Shown here: positions 18,017 to 27,707 of the stretch, in pieces
How the letters are laid out: every line of letters starts with the position of its first letter
How positions within the stretch are numbered: the first letter of the stretch is position 1
Assembly: GCA_019683695.1 (NCBI GenBank)
Contig: JADGHX010000004.1
Span: 22,743 to 86,742, forward strand
DNA from: Steroidobacteraceae bacterium
GTDB taxonomy: Bacteria; Pseudomonadota; Gammaproteobacteria; Steroidobacterales; Steroidobacteraceae
Direction of reading: 5' to 3'
Length of the DNA stretch: 64,000 nt
The notes under the pieces: generated by a model
What the model saw: only the letters and a program-made list of their open reading frames with translations
Told to the model about the DNA's origin: nothing
Database searches by the model: none
Made by a program: the position numbers and the translations under genes

Positions 18017-18964
18017 ATGGCGCCCAAAGCTCTGAACGTCTGCGTGCTCGGCGGCACGGGGTTCGTCGGCACGGAACTCGTCACACGCCTTGCGGAAGCG
18101 GGGCACAGCGTGCGCGTGCCCACGCGGCACGTCGCGCGCGGAAATCACCTCAAGGTGCTGCCCACCCTCGAGCTCGTCGTGGCGAACGTGCATGAGCCGC
18201 GCGTGCTCGGCTCGCTCTTCGATGGCATGGACGTGGTGATCAACCTCATCGGCACGCTCAACGAGCACGGCCGTGCCACCTTTCGTTCCGTGCACGCAGA
18301 CCTTGCCGCGAAGGTGGTCGCGGCCATGCGCAATGCGCGTGTTCCACGGCTGCTGCACATGAGCTCGCTGGGCGCGGCACCCGATGCGCCCAGCGAGTAC
18401 CTCAGGAGCAAGGCGGAGGCCGAACGGCACGTGCGCTCGACAGAGGGGCTTCAGGCCACGATCTTCCGTCCGTCCGTGATCTTTGGCCCGGACGACACGC
18501 TCACCAATCGCTTCGCTCGCCTGCTGAAGATGAGCGCCGGCTTTCTGCCGCTTGCGCGCCCCCACGCGCGGTTCGCTCCCATCTACCTGCATGACGTGGC
18601 AAAAGCCTTTGTGCGCGCGCTGGAGGATGCTCGCACGATCGGCAACACCTACGAGCTTTGCGGGCCAGACGTCATGACGCTTGCGGAGCTTGTGCGGCAG
18701 ACGGCGTCCGCAGGAGGGCTGCCCTGTCACGTGATCCCGTTGCCGGATGCGCTCGCACGCATTCAGGCGCTCGTGATGGGGCTGTTGCCTGGCAAGCCCT
18801 TTACGATGGACAACTTCAGGTCACTCACGATCGACAGCGTGTGCCGCGAGAACGGATGCGCGCGTCTCGGCATCAATCCGGTGAGCCTGCATGCCGTTGC
18901 AGGCACATGGCTGTCCGGGCGCTTCGCGGGGCGTCATCTCGAGGCGTATCGGCACAAATCCTGA
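18017..18964 (+). CDS. NAD(P)H-binding SDR-like protein (complex I NDUFA9 subunit family)
   Basis: LNVCVLGGTGFVGTELVTRLAEAGHSVRVPTR...VINLIGTLNE...RPSVIFGPDD. Confidence 0.85.
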   Translation: MAPKALNVCVLGGTGFVGTELVTRLAEAGHSVRVPTRHVARGNHLKVLPTLELVVANVHEPRVLGSLFDGMDVVINLIGTLNEHGRATFRSVHADLAAKVVAAMRNARVPRLLHMSSLGAAPDAPSEYLRSKAEAERHVRSTEGLQATIFRPSVIFGPDDTLTNRFARLLKMSAGFLPLARPHARFAPIYLHDVAKAFVRALEDARTIGNTYELCGPDVMTLAELVRQTASAGGLPCHVIPLPDALARIQALVMGLLPGKPFTMDNFRSLTIDSVCRENGCARLGINPVSLHAVAGTWLSGRFAGRHLEAYRHKS

Positions 18965-18978
18965 CGCCAGCGCCCTGC

Positions 18979-19086
18979 GGCTGCTGAAAAGCGCCTTCTG
19001 ACGGTTTTACGTTTGAGGAAAGCACGACTTCGCGGCACCTGACCCCGGCCGTCGGTGGTCCGCGCGCGAACTGCTTTTCAACAGCC
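18979..19086. repeat. Inverted-repeat-bounded element, MITE-like
   Basis: ggctgctgaaaagc (18979-18992) versus gcttttcaacagcc (19073-19086), 13/14 complementary. Confidence 0.45.
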
Positions 19087-19088
19087 TG

Positions 19089-20189
19089 CTAAGGGGTGCT
19101 CGCAGTGGACGTGACCGTCGGATTCGCCGCTGGCGGGGTGGGCTTGCTGCAAAGCTGGGCGTGGCGTTCGGCGCGAGGTTTTCGTGCCAACTCCCGCACG
19201 GCTTCGTAGAACGCAGGCAAGTTGCCGTTGTGGAGATCCAGCAGGCGCTGGAACCCAGGCACGCAGTCGTAATACGTGGCCACGGACGCAAGGTGGGCGT
19301 TGTTCAGTCCTTCCTTCATCCAGCGCCGGTAGCCAGACGTGATGCCCAGCTTCTTCTCGAGTGTGCGGATGTCGTCCTCGAGCTCTGCAAAGATGGCGCG
19401 CTTACGTTTTCGCATGACCTCTGCGGGCATTTCCTTTGCGTACAGATCTGCCAATCGGTTTCGCGTACTCGTGAATAGCGCGATGAAGAGTTGCTCGCGC
19501 TGGCGCCGCGTCTGATAACGCTGGTACAGGTCCGCGCGTCCGCGGAGCTCGAGCCACCGCTCGATGCCGGCCTGCTCCACGGTGGTGGCGAATGCCTCGT
19601 TGAACTCCGAATCACCCGCCACGTACACCACCTGATGCGACAGCTCGTGAAAAATGATGGCGGCCAGCTCGGTGTCCCCATAGCCGAGCATCGTGTTCAG
19701 CACGGGATCCGAAAACCGGCCGAGCGTGGAATACGCCGGCACGCCGCCGACCATGACGTCGAGCCCACGATTGCGGAGCGTGTTTGCGAAGGACTCCGCG
19801 CGGCTTTCACTGAAATAGCCGCGATACGCCACACACCCGGCGATGGGGAAGCACCACCGCTGCGGCTCCACGGAGAATTCCGGCGTCGCAACGACGTTCC
19901 ACACCACAAAAGGGCGCTTGAGATCCGCGTAGGTGCGATAGCTGCCATTGTCCGGCAGGCCCAGCTCGCGCGTGGCGAACGCTCTCGCGGCCTGCACTTC
20001 CACGAGCCGCGCGCGCAGATCCTCGGGCGTGTCCTTGCGGGCGAGGACGACGTCGATCGGCTCGCGCGCATGCATCACCTGCCACTGGCCCCGCGCGGCC
20101 TGCGCCAGATACATCGTGCCGCACGCTTGCAGCGAGGAGAGCACGGCAACAATGGTCAAGGCCCTGACGAGCCTTCGAGCAGTTAACAT
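19089..20189 (-). CDS. Putative aminopeptidase lipoprotein (HEXXH-like zinc metallopeptidase)
   Basis: [27 protein letters not shown] lipobox; [33 protein letters not shown]. Start moved from ORF track to 20189. Confidence 0.8.
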   Translation of the reverse strand: MLTARRLVRALTIVAVLSSLQACGTMYLAQAARGQWQVMHAREPIDVVLARKDTPEDLRARLVEVQAARAFATRELGLPDNGSYRTYADLKRPFVVWNVVATPEFSVEPQRWCFPIAGCVAYRGYFSESRAESFANTLRNRGLDVMVGGVPAYSTLGRFSDPVLNTMLGYGDTELAAIIFHELSHQVVYVAGDSEFNEAFATTVEQAGIERWLELRGRADLYQRYQTRRQREQLFIALFTSTRNRLADLYAKEMPAEVMRKRKRAIFAELEDDIRTLEKKLGITSGYRRWMKEGLNNAHLASVATYYDCVPGFQRLLDLHNGNLPAFYEAVRELARKPRAERHAQLCSKPTPPAANPTVTSTASTP

Positions 20190-20195
20190 TCGGGC

Positions 20196-21428
20196 ATGCA
20201 AGTCTACTTGGTTGGTGGCGCCGTACGAGACCGTCTGCTCGGCCTGCCGGTTCACGAGCGCGACTGGGTAGTGGTCGGCGCACGTCCGGAAGAGCTCGAG
20301 CGACAGGGTTATCTGCCCGTCGGCAAGGAATTCCCCGTGTTCCTGCACCCGGAAACGCGGGAGGAATACGCGCTCGCGCGCGTCGAGCGCAAGGTGGGGC
20401 CGGGATATCGCGGCTTCACCACGCAGTTCTCGCCCGACGTCACGCTGGAGGAAGACCTCAAGCGGCGCGACCTCACCATCAACGCCATGGCGGAGGACAT
20501 GGACGGCACGCTCATCGACCCCTATGGCGGCCGGCGCGATCTCGAGGCGCGCGTGCTGCGACACGTGTCCGAAGCCTTCGTCGAAGATCCGGTGCGCGTC
20601 CTGCGTGTGGCGCGCTTCGCCGCGCGCTTTGCAGAGCTCGGCTTCAGCGTGGCCGAGGACACCCGTGAGCTGATGAAGCGGATCGTGGCCGCCGGCGAAG
20701 TGGACGCGCTCGTCCCCGAGCGGGTATGGCAGGAAACCTTCCGTGCGCTCGGCGAACGGCGGCCGGACGTCTTTTTCGAGACGCTGCGCGAGTGCGGCGC
20801 GCTGCAGGTGATCTTTCCGGAGCTGGCCGCCCTCTACGGCGTGCCGCAACCTGCCCAGTGGCATCCGGAAATCGACACGGGTGTGCACGTGATGATGGCG
20901 TTGCGGCTCGCGGCGAAACTGGGCGTGCCCTCTGCCATCCGGTTCGCGGTGCTCGTTCACGATCTGGGCAAGGCCCGCACGCCGCGGTCGAAATGGCCGA
21001 AACATCACGGGCATGAGGAGCTCGGGGTCGAGCCCATCGAAGCGCTCTGCGCGCGACTCAAGGTGCCGCGCCATCTGCGGGATCTCGGCATCATCGTGTC
21101 GCGCTACCACACGCTCGTTCATCGCGCGCTGGAGCTGCGGCCCTCCACGGTGCTGGAGCTGTTGGAGAACACCGACGCTTTCCGCAGGCCGGACCGCTTT
21201 CGCGAATTCCTCGCGGCCTGCGAGTGCGACGCGCGCGGCCGCCTCGGGCTGGAGGATCGGCCGTACCCTCAGGCCGACTATCTGCGCGAAGCGCTGAATG
21301 CCGCGCTCACCGTGACCCTGTCCGAAGAGGAACGGCAGAACCTTGCCGGGCCGGCCATTGGCGAAAAGCTTCGCGACAAGCGCCTCGCCGTGCTGAAATC
21401 CGTGAAGCAGACTGCAAAGCCCGCTTGA
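20196..21428 (+). CDS. cca: CCA tRNA nucleotidyltransferase
   Basis: [64 protein letters not shown] motif VHDLGK. Confidence 0.95.
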   Translation: MQVYLVGGAVRDRLLGLPVHERDWVVVGARPEELERQGYLPVGKEFPVFLHPETREEYALARVERKVGPGYRGFTTQFSPDVTLEEDLKRRDLTINAMAEDMDGTLIDPYGGRRDLEARVLRHVSEAFVEDPVRVLRVARFAARFAELGFSVAEDTRELMKRIVAAGEVDALVPERVWQETFRALGERRPDVFFETLRECGALQVIFPELAALYGVPQPAQWHPEIDTGVHVMMALRLAAKLGVPSAIRFAVLVHDLGKARTPRSKWPKHHGHEELGVEPIEALCARLKVPRHLRDLGIIVSRYHTLVHRALELRPSTVLELLENTDAFRRPDRFREFLAACECDARGRLGLEDRPYPQADYLREALNAALTVTLSEEERQNLAGPAIGEKLRDKRLAVLKSVKQTAKPA

Positions 21429-21465
21429 TCCAGGGAGTTCCATTGAAGAAGAAAGTCCGCCGCGC

Positions 21466-22275
21466 ATGAGCTGGCTCGATGCGCTGATCCTCGGCCTCGT
21501 CGAGGGCATTACCGAGTTCCTGCCGATTTCGAGCACCGGTCACCTGATCCTCACGCGCTCCCTGCTCGGGCTGCAGGGGGATGAGGTGACGCGAGCGCTC
21601 ATCATCATTCAGGGCGCGGCGATCCTGGCCGTGTGCTGGGAATATCGCGTGCGCCTGTGGAAGACGGGCGTCTCGATGTTTCACGAGGCCGGCGCCCGGC
21701 GGTTCCTCGTCAACCTGCTGATCGCATTCGTCATCTTCGCCATCCCGGCGTGGTTGTTCGGCGAGCGCATCGAGCAGCTGCTGTTCTCGCCGGTGCCCGT
21801 CGCACTCGCGCTCGTGGTGGGTGGCGTGCTCATTCTGTGGGCGGAGCAACGCAAGCACTCGGAACACATCAAGGCGGTGGATGAGATCCGCGCCGCCGAT
21901 GCCGCCAAGATCGGCCTGTTTCAGATGCTGGCGCTGTTTCCGGGCACGAGCCGCTCGGGCGCCACCATTCTCGGCGGCCTGCTCATCGGCATGAACCGGA
22001 GAACGGCGACCGAGTTTTCGTTCTTCATCGCCATTCCGACGTTGCTTGCGGCGACCGTGTATTCGCTCTGGAAGGCGCGGCATGAGCTCACTCTCGAGGA
22101 AGGCGGGCCGCTTGCGCTGAGTTGCATGGCCTCGTTCATCAGCGCGCTGCTGAGCATCCGCTTCCTGCTGCGCTTCGTGAGCCGGCACTCGTTCGCGTCG
22201 TTCGCCTGGTATCGCATCATCTTCGGCGGCGTGGTGCTGGCGTTCTGGGCGTTCGGAGCCGTGACGACGGAGTAA
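21466..22275 (+). CDS. uppP: Undecaprenyl-diphosphatase UppP/BacA
   Basis: LGLVEGITEFLPISSTGHLIL and FPGTSRSGATI signatures. Confidence 0.95.
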   Translation: MSWLDALILGLVEGITEFLPISSTGHLILTRSLLGLQGDEVTRALIIIQGAAILAVCWEYRVRLWKTGVSMFHEAGARRFLVNLLIAFVIFAIPAWLFGERIEQLLFSPVPVALALVVGGVLILWAEQRKHSEHIKAVDEIRAADAAKIGLFQMLALFPGTSRSGATILGGLLIGMNRRTATEFSFFIAIPTLLAATVYSLWKARHELTLEEGGPLALSCMASFISALLSIRFLLRFVSRHSFASFAWYRIIFGGVVLAFWAFGAVTTE

Positions 22276-22341
22276 CGGCCCGCCGCGCGAAACCCTGCCC
22301 CGCGGGTGACGGGGCATCTCGCACGGGCCGTCGCGCAAGGC

Positions 22342-23505
22342 TCAGAGCAGGTGGCGCAGGTCCTGTACCGAGAATCCCCGCAGACGCGCATCGAAGCCGC
22401 GGGTCAGCGCCATGACCTTGAAGGCTTCCCCCATCTCGCCGGGCATGAGCAACTGGCGCGCTTCGCTCGCGAGCCGCGGATGAGTCACGAGGCCCTCGAT
22501 GCCGAGACCGAGCAGAAACGCGGCCTGCGTGGCGAAACCGTGCACGCCGAGCTGCGCGCTATCCGCCGCTTCGGCCACGCGCGTGAAATCCACCCACGCC
22601 GTGATGTCCTGCACGCCGACATTGATCAACGGGTTGTCATGCGCGCGCTGCTTGAAGTGGCAGCGGAGCGTCCCTTCCGCCCGCTGCGGGTGGTAGTAGT
22701 GCGAGCGCGGTAGCCCGTAATCGAACAGCAGCATCACACCGCGCTCGAGCGTGTCTGCCAGGCTGGCGATCCATGGCGCCACGCGCAGACACATTTCCGT
22801 TCGATAGTCTTCCGGCAACTCGTACGGCAGGTCTCGCGTCACCCGAACCCATTCCGCGGCGAGCTCGGCGCTCGCCGGCCGCTCACGTTCCACCAGAGCA
22901 GACGCTTCGCCCGCACTCACGCCCGAAACGAGCAGCGTGCCGTCGACGACTGCCAGCCTGTGGCACGGCAGCGCATCCAGCACTTCGTTCGCGAGGATCA
23001 CGCCGCGCATGGGCTGCATGGGCAGCGTGTCGAACCAGACGACACGTCGCTGCAGCGATTCCGGCAGCTGCTCGATGCGCATGCGCTGCCGATCCCGCAG
23101 GTCCGCGCTCACTTCGAGGATGGCATAGCGCTCCGGGAGTGCGTCGAGCGACGCGAGATGCTCCAGTACGGTCGCAGCCATGCGGCCGGTGCCAGCCCCC
23201 AGCTCCAGAATCGAGCCCCCAGTCTGCGCCAACACCTCCGCGCACTGGCGCGCGACGCAGACGCTGAACAGATCCGATACTTCGGGTGCCGTGGTGAAAT
23301 CACCACCCGCGCCGATCTTGCGCGCGCCGGCACTGTAGTAGCCGAGCCCCGGCGCGTAGAGCGCAAGCTCCATGAACGCCTCGAAGGGCAGCCATCCTCC
23401 CGCGTCCGCAATCCGTTCGCGGATCATCCGGATCACCGCGAGCGAGTGAGCCTCCTCTTCGGGCAACAGCGGCGGCAACGTTGAGGGTGACGCGGATGCC
23501 GTCAT
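22342..23505 (-). CDS. SAM-dependent methyltransferase, MidA/NDUFAF7 family
   Basis: PFEAFMELALYAPGLGYYSAGARKIGAGGDFTTAPEVSDLFS...ILELGAGTGRMA. Confidence 0.88.
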   Translation of the reverse strand: MTASASPSTLPPLLPEEEAHSLAVIRMIRERIADAGGWLPFEAFMELALYAPGLGYYSAGARKIGAGGDFTTAPEVSDLFSVCVARQCAEVLAQTGGSILELGAGTGRMAATVLEHLASLDALPERYAILEVSADLRDRQRMRIEQLPESLQRRVVWFDTLPMQPMRGVILANEVLDALPCHRLAVVDGTLLVSGVSAGEASALVERERPASAELAAEWVRVTRDLPYELPEDYRTEMCLRVAPWIASLADTLERGVMLLFDYGLPRSHYYHPQRAEGTLRCHFKQRAHDNPLINVGVQDITAWVDFTRVAEAADSAQLGVHGFATQAAFLLGLGIEGLVTHPRLASEARQLLMPGEMGEAFKVMALTRGFDARLRGFSVQDLRHLL

Positions 23506-23516
23506 AATCGCTCCCC

Positions 23517-24374
23517 ATGCCAGCAAAACGACCGATCACACGGAAAACGAGCCGTCCCGTACGCGCGAGCGACCGGGGACGCGCGACGGCGAAGGCGCAA
23601 GACCCTGCGAGCGAAGCGAGCGTGCACTCCCCGGCACCCCTCGCAGGCAAGACGGTCCTGATCACCGGCGGCGCTCGTCGCATCGGTGCCGCGCTGACAC
23701 GCGCGCTGCATCGCGCGGGCGCGAACGTCGTTCTGCACTATCGCCGCTCCGCCGACGAAGCGAAGGCCCTTGCGCAGGAGTTGAATGCGGCACGCTCCAA
23801 ATCCGTGTCCCTGCTGCAGGCGGACCTGCTGGACACCCGCCTCTTCGGCGACCTGGTCGCCGCGGCCGTGAAGGCGTTCGGGCAACTCGATGTGCTGATC
23901 AACAACGCCTCGTCCTTCTATCCCACCGAGATCGGGGAGATCACCGAGCAGCACTGGGACGACCTGCTCGGCACGAACCTGAAGGCGCCCCTGTTCCTGT
24001 CGCAGGCGGCGGCGCCGGCCCTGCGCCTGACGCAGGGGCTGATTCTCAATCTGGCGGACATTCACGGCATGCGCCCCCTGCGCCGCTACACCACGTACTG
24101 CGTGGCGAAGGCCGGGCTCATCATGCTCACCCGGTCGCTGGCGCGCGAGCTCGGGCCTCACGTTCGCGTGAACGCCATCGCGCCGGGCCCGGTCATGTGG
24201 CCGGAGGACGCGACGGACAAGGCGCTGCGCAAGAAGATCATCGATCGCACACTGCTCAAGCGCACCGGCTCACCGGAGGACGTGGCCCGCGCCGCGCTCT
24301 TCTTCTGCACGCAGGCGCCCTTCGTCACCGGCCAGATCCTGGCGGTGGACGGTGGCCGGAGTGTGAGTTGGTAG
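23517..24374 (+). CDS. folM: Pteridine reductase (SDR, FolM-like)
   Basis: GKTVLITGGARRIGAALTRALHRAGANVVLHYRRS; YTTYCVAKAGL; adjacent to folK and folB. Confidence 0.85.
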   Translation: MPAKRPITRKTSRPVRASDRGRATAKAQDPASEASVHSPAPLAGKTVLITGGARRIGAALTRALHRAGANVVLHYRRSADEAKALAQELNAARSKSVSLLQADLLDTRLFGDLVAAAVKAFGQLDVLINNASSFYPTEIGEITEQHWDDLLGTNLKAPLFLSQAAAPALRLTQGLILNLADIHGMRPLRRYTTYCVAKAGLIMLTRSLARELGPHVRVNAIAPGPVMWPEDATDKALRKKIIDRTLLKRTGSPEDVARAALFFCTQAPFVTGQILAVDGGRSVSW

Positions 24375-24855
24375 TGCCCGGCACGCGCGTCATCGGATGC
24401 GCGGCCTGATCGAACCGCTCCCACAGCTCGCGGATCGTGGCGTGCGCCGTGGGATGCCTGACTTCCGGCGCGATATCGGCCAGCGGGCCGAGCATGAAGG
24501 CACGCTTCAGCAGATCCGGCCGGGGGAGCTTCAGGCCCGGCTCGTCACACACGAGGTCGCCGTACAGGAGGATGTCCAGATCCATGCTGCGCGGCGCCCA
24601 TTTCGGGGCATCCCGCGGCCGGCCGCATTGCTCTTCGATCGCCCGCAGCCGCGCCACCACTTCATGCACCGGCAGCTCCGTCGTGAAGCCGACCACCAGG
24701 TTGATGAAGTCCGCGCCTTCGAACCCCACCGCGCGATTGCGATACCAGGGCGAGAACTGCACATCCGGAAACACGCGCGCCAGCGCGGCAGTGGCGGCGG
24801 CGAGATTCTTTTCCGGCTCGACATTGCTGCCGGCAGCAACGAAAACGCGAGGCAT
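24325..24855 (-). CDS. folK: HPPK, 2-amino-4-hydroxy-6-hydroxymethyldihydropteridine diphosphokinase
   Basis: VFVAAGSNVEPEKNLAAATAAL; CGRPRDAPKWAPRSMDLDILLYGD. Convergent overlap with folM. Confidence 0.92.
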   Translation of the reverse strand: MPRVFVAAGSNVEPEKNLAAATAALARVFPDVQFSPWYRNRAVGFEGADFINLVVGFTTELPVHEVVARLRAIEEQCGRPRDAPKWAPRSMDLDILLYGDLVCDEPGLKLPRPDLLKRAFMLGPLADIAPEVRHPTAHATIRELWERFDQAAHPMTRVPGTTNSHSGHRPPPGSGR

Positions 24856-24864
24856 GGTCGTCGA

Positions 24865-25251
24865 TCAGCGCGCGGTGTCGCGCGCGAGGTCGGCCCGGGT
24901 GCGCTCGAGCGAAACGCCCACATCACGCGATCCGCGGATGGCGCCGGGCTTGTTGACGGAGAGCCGCACCCATTCGACGCCGAACTCCTCCAGCACGAGC
25001 ATCGCGATCCGATGCGCAAGGGTTTCCACGAGCTTGAACTGCGAGCTCTCCACGAACGCGATGATGCGCTTGGCGACCTTCTTGTAGTCGACGGTGTGCT
25101 CCACCTCGTCCGTCTCGGCGGCGCGGCGGCAATCGACGGGCAGCTCCAGATCGATGACGACGGTCTGCTTGATGCGGCGTTCCCACTCGATGAAGCCGAT
25201 GATGCAGTCGATCTCGAGGCCGCGAAGGAAAATTCGGTCTTGCTGGGTCAT
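24865..25251 (-). CDS. folB: Dihydroneopterin aldolase
   Basis: MTQQDRIFLRGLEIDCIIGFIEWERRIKQTVVIDLELPVD...VETLAHRIAMLVLEEF. Confidence 0.92.
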   Translation of the reverse strand: MTQQDRIFLRGLEIDCIIGFIEWERRIKQTVVIDLELPVDCRRAAETDEVEHTVDYKKVAKRIIAFVESSQFKLVETLAHRIAMLVLEEFGVEWVRLSVNKPGAIRGSRDVGVSLERTRADLARDTAR

Positions 25252-25283
25252 GCGAAGGTCATGGTGATGCGCCGCGGGGCGCA

Positions 25284-26339
25284 TTATGCGGAAGGCGAGG
25301 AATGCGCGCTCGGCAGAACGTCGCCGGGCACGGCACTGAGCGAGGCGAGAGGCCAGCGCGCGCGCGCCTGAATGCCCAAGCCTTCGTGTTCGCCGGCTTC
25401 GAGCCGGGCGAGCCCGGCAACCGCGACCATGGCCGCGTTGTCGGTGCAGAACTCCAGGCGCGGGTAGTAAACGCGCGCACCCAGCGTGGCCGCCGCCGCG
25501 CTCATGCGTTCTCGCAGCGCGCGGTTGGCACTCACCCCGCCCGAAACGACAAGTGCGTCGAGACCGGTGGCTTCCAGCGCCCGCAGAGACTTGGCCGTGA
25601 GCGTCTCCACGATGGCGGTCTGCACTGCGCGAGCGATGTCTGCACGCCGCTGATCTGTGAGCGGCTGTTCACGCGTGGCGTGCAGCACGGCGGTCTTGAG
25701 GCCCGAGAAGCTGAACTCCAGCCCGGCCCGGTCGAGCATGGGCCGCGGCAGGCGGACGACATCCGGGCGGCCGGACTCAGCGAGCCGCGCCAGCTCCGGC
25801 CCACCGGGGTAAGGCAGGCCGAGAAGCTTTGCAGCCTTGTCGAAGGCTTCACCGGCCGCATCGTCCCGCGTTTCCCCGAGCAACTGATATTGGCCGATGC
25901 CCTGCACCTCGATGAGCAGCGTGTGCCCGCCGGACACGAGCAGCGCCACATGGGGGAACGGCGGCGGATCCGGCTCCAGCAGCGGAGCGAGCAGATGGCC
26001 TTCGAGATGATGCACCCCGATGGCAGGCTTCCGCCACGCGTACGCAAGACTCCGGGCGAGCGCCGCGCCGGTGAGCAACGCGCCGATGAGGCCCGGCCCG
26101 GCGGTGTAGGCCACGCCGTCGAGATCCACCGGCCCCGTGCCCGCCTTCTCCAGTGCGGTGCGCAGCAGCGGCAGCAGGCGACGCACGTGGTCCCGCGAAG
26201 CCAGCTCCGGCACCACGCCCCCGAATACCCGGTGCAGGTCGATCTGGCTGAACAACTCGTGCGCCAGCAAGCCCTTGCGGCGGTCCAGAACCGCTACGGC
26301 GCTTTCGTCACAGGAGGATTCAATTGCCAGGATGCGCAT
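25284..26339 (-). CDS. tsaD: tRNA N6-adenosine threonylcarbamoyltransferase TsaD
   Basis: [34 protein letters not shown]; divergent from rpsU. Confidence 0.95.
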   Translation of the reverse strand: MRILAIESSCDESAVAVLDRRKGLLAHELFSQIDLHRVFGGVVPELASRDHVRRLLPLLRTALEKAGTGPVDLDGVAYTAGPGLIGALLTGAALARSLAYAWRKPAIGVHHLEGHLLAPLLEPDPPPFPHVALLVSGGHTLLIEVQGIGQYQLLGETRDDAAGEAFDKAAKLLGLPYPGGPELARLAESGRPDVVRLPRPMLDRAGLEFSFSGLKTAVLHATREQPLTDQRRADIARAVQTAIVETLTAKSLRALEATGLDALVVSGGVSANRALRERMSAAAATLGARVYYPRLEFCTDNAAMVAVAGLARLEAGEHEGLGIQARARWPLASLSAVPGDVLPSAHSSPSA

Positions 26340-26493
26340 GAGTCGGGATGAGCGGGGCGGCACTGCGAAGCGCGATGAGCGCCGCGCTTTCGCGAGAGCC
26401 TTTGCGTTTTGGGGCGCGGGTCCTTTAGAATCCCCGCCCCCGCATACTGCGGGCCACGCGTTATTTAAGCCAAATCAAGGGTTTGAGGTTCGG

Positions 26494-26703
26494 ATGCCGA
26501 GCGTTCGTGTTCGCGAGAACGAGTATTTCGATGCCGCCTTGCGGCGTTTCAAGCGCGCCTGTGAGAAGGCGGGCATCCTCACCGAGCTGCGCCGGCGCGA
26601 ATTCTACGAGAAGCCCACGCAGGAGCGGAAACGCAAGAAGGCGGCCGCCATCAAGCGGCACATGAAGCGCGTTTCCCGCGAGGGAATGCGTCCGGGCCGC
26701 TGA
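26494..26703 (+). CDS. rpsU: 30S ribosomal protein S21
   Basis: [55 protein letters not shown]. Confidence 0.97.
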   Translation: MPSVRVRENEYFDAALRRFKRACEKAGILTELRRREFYEKPTQERKRKKAAAIKRHMKRVSREGMRPGR

Positions 26704-26726
26704 TCCCACCCGCGGTCCTCGAAGCC

Positions 26727-27170
26727 ATGACGCTGAAGGAACGCATTTCCGATGACATGAAGGCCGCCATGCGCGCCGGCGAGAAGGACCGGCTCGCGAC
26801 GGTGCGTCTCATCCTGGCCGCCATCAAGCAGCGCGAAGTGGACGAGCGCGTGACGCTCGACGATGCGCAGGTGCTCGCCGTGCTCGAGAAGATGGCGAAG
26901 CAGTGCAAGGAATCCATCGCGCAGTTCGAAAGCGGCGGTCGCAGCGATCTCGTCGCGAAGGAAGCGGCGGAGCTCGCTGTCATCCAGTCCTACCTGCCCG
27001 AGCAGCTGAGCGAGGCCGAGCTCGACGCCCTCATTGCCGAAGCCATCGCCACCACGGGCGCCACCTCCGTGAAGGACATGGGCAAGGTCATGGGGGTCGT
27101 GAAGAGCAAGGCGGCCGGCCGCGCCGACATGGCGGCGGTGGGTGCGCGCGTCAAGCAGAAGCTCGGTTGA
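26727..27170 (+). CDS. yqeY: GatB/YqeY domain protein
   Basis: MTLKERISDDMKAAMRAGEKDRLATVRLILAAIKQREVDERV...SYLPEQLSEAELDALI. Confidence 0.93.
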   Translation: MTLKERISDDMKAAMRAGEKDRLATVRLILAAIKQREVDERVTLDDAQVLAVLEKMAKQCKESIAQFESGGRSDLVAKEAAELAVIQSYLPEQLSEAELDALIAEAIATTGATSVKDMGKVMGVVKSKAAGRADMAAVGARVKQKLG

Positions 27171-27260
27171 CGTGGCGCTGCACGCGCCCATCGCGCCCGT
27201 CACACTCTCCTCTCACCTTCATCGTGTTGCTGCCTCTCGTGTCATCGAGAGGCCTTGACC

Positions 27261-27593
27261 ATGTTCGGCGGACGCGGCTTCGCAACGGCGGTCATCTTCA
27301 TTCTGATTGCGCTCACGTGCGTGGCGATCGCCAAGCGGCTCGAAGGCGAGCGCCGTCTGTTGCGCAAGCTTCGCGAGAGCGGCACGGTGCGGCTCGACTC
27401 GCTCTCCGCGGCCGAGCGGGACGTGGCGGAGTCCCTGCGCGCAGCCGGCGTGCTCCGCGTGGACCGTCAACGCGGATATGTCCAGTCGGAAGCGCTGAAG
27501 ACGTTTCGGCGCAAGCGCGTGCGCTTCGCCCTGTCCGGTGCGCTCGTCGCCTTGTTTCTGGCCCTGACGGTGGCCGTGGTGTTGCTTCGCTGA
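27261..27593 (+). CDS. Small hypothetical membrane protein
   Basis: Two hydrophobic segments; lies within the rpsU-dnaG operon. Confidence 0.55.
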   Translation: MFGGRGFATAVIFILIALTCVAIAKRLEGERRLLRKLRESGTVRLDSLSAAERDVAESLRAAGVLRVDRQRGYVQSEALKTFRRKRVRFALSGALVALFLALTVAVVLLR

Positions 27594-27707
27594 GCGCTGT
27601 ACGGCTCGCGCCGCGCGCGACGCTGACCGGGAGCTGCTCGTTGGGAAACTGCCGTACTCCGGCGCATAGTAGTCAGCACTGATCAAACAGGTTTGCTCAG
27701 CGCGCTC

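Noticed and set aside
16561-18123. 520-aa minus-strand ORF opposite the HtrA gene
   Set aside because: Shadow ORF with no recognisable motif; the plus strand encodes a complete HtrA protease.
20190-21536. N-terminal extension of the 815-aa minus ORF
   Set aside because: Antisense to cca; the true aminopeptidase starts at 20189 with a lipoprotein signal.
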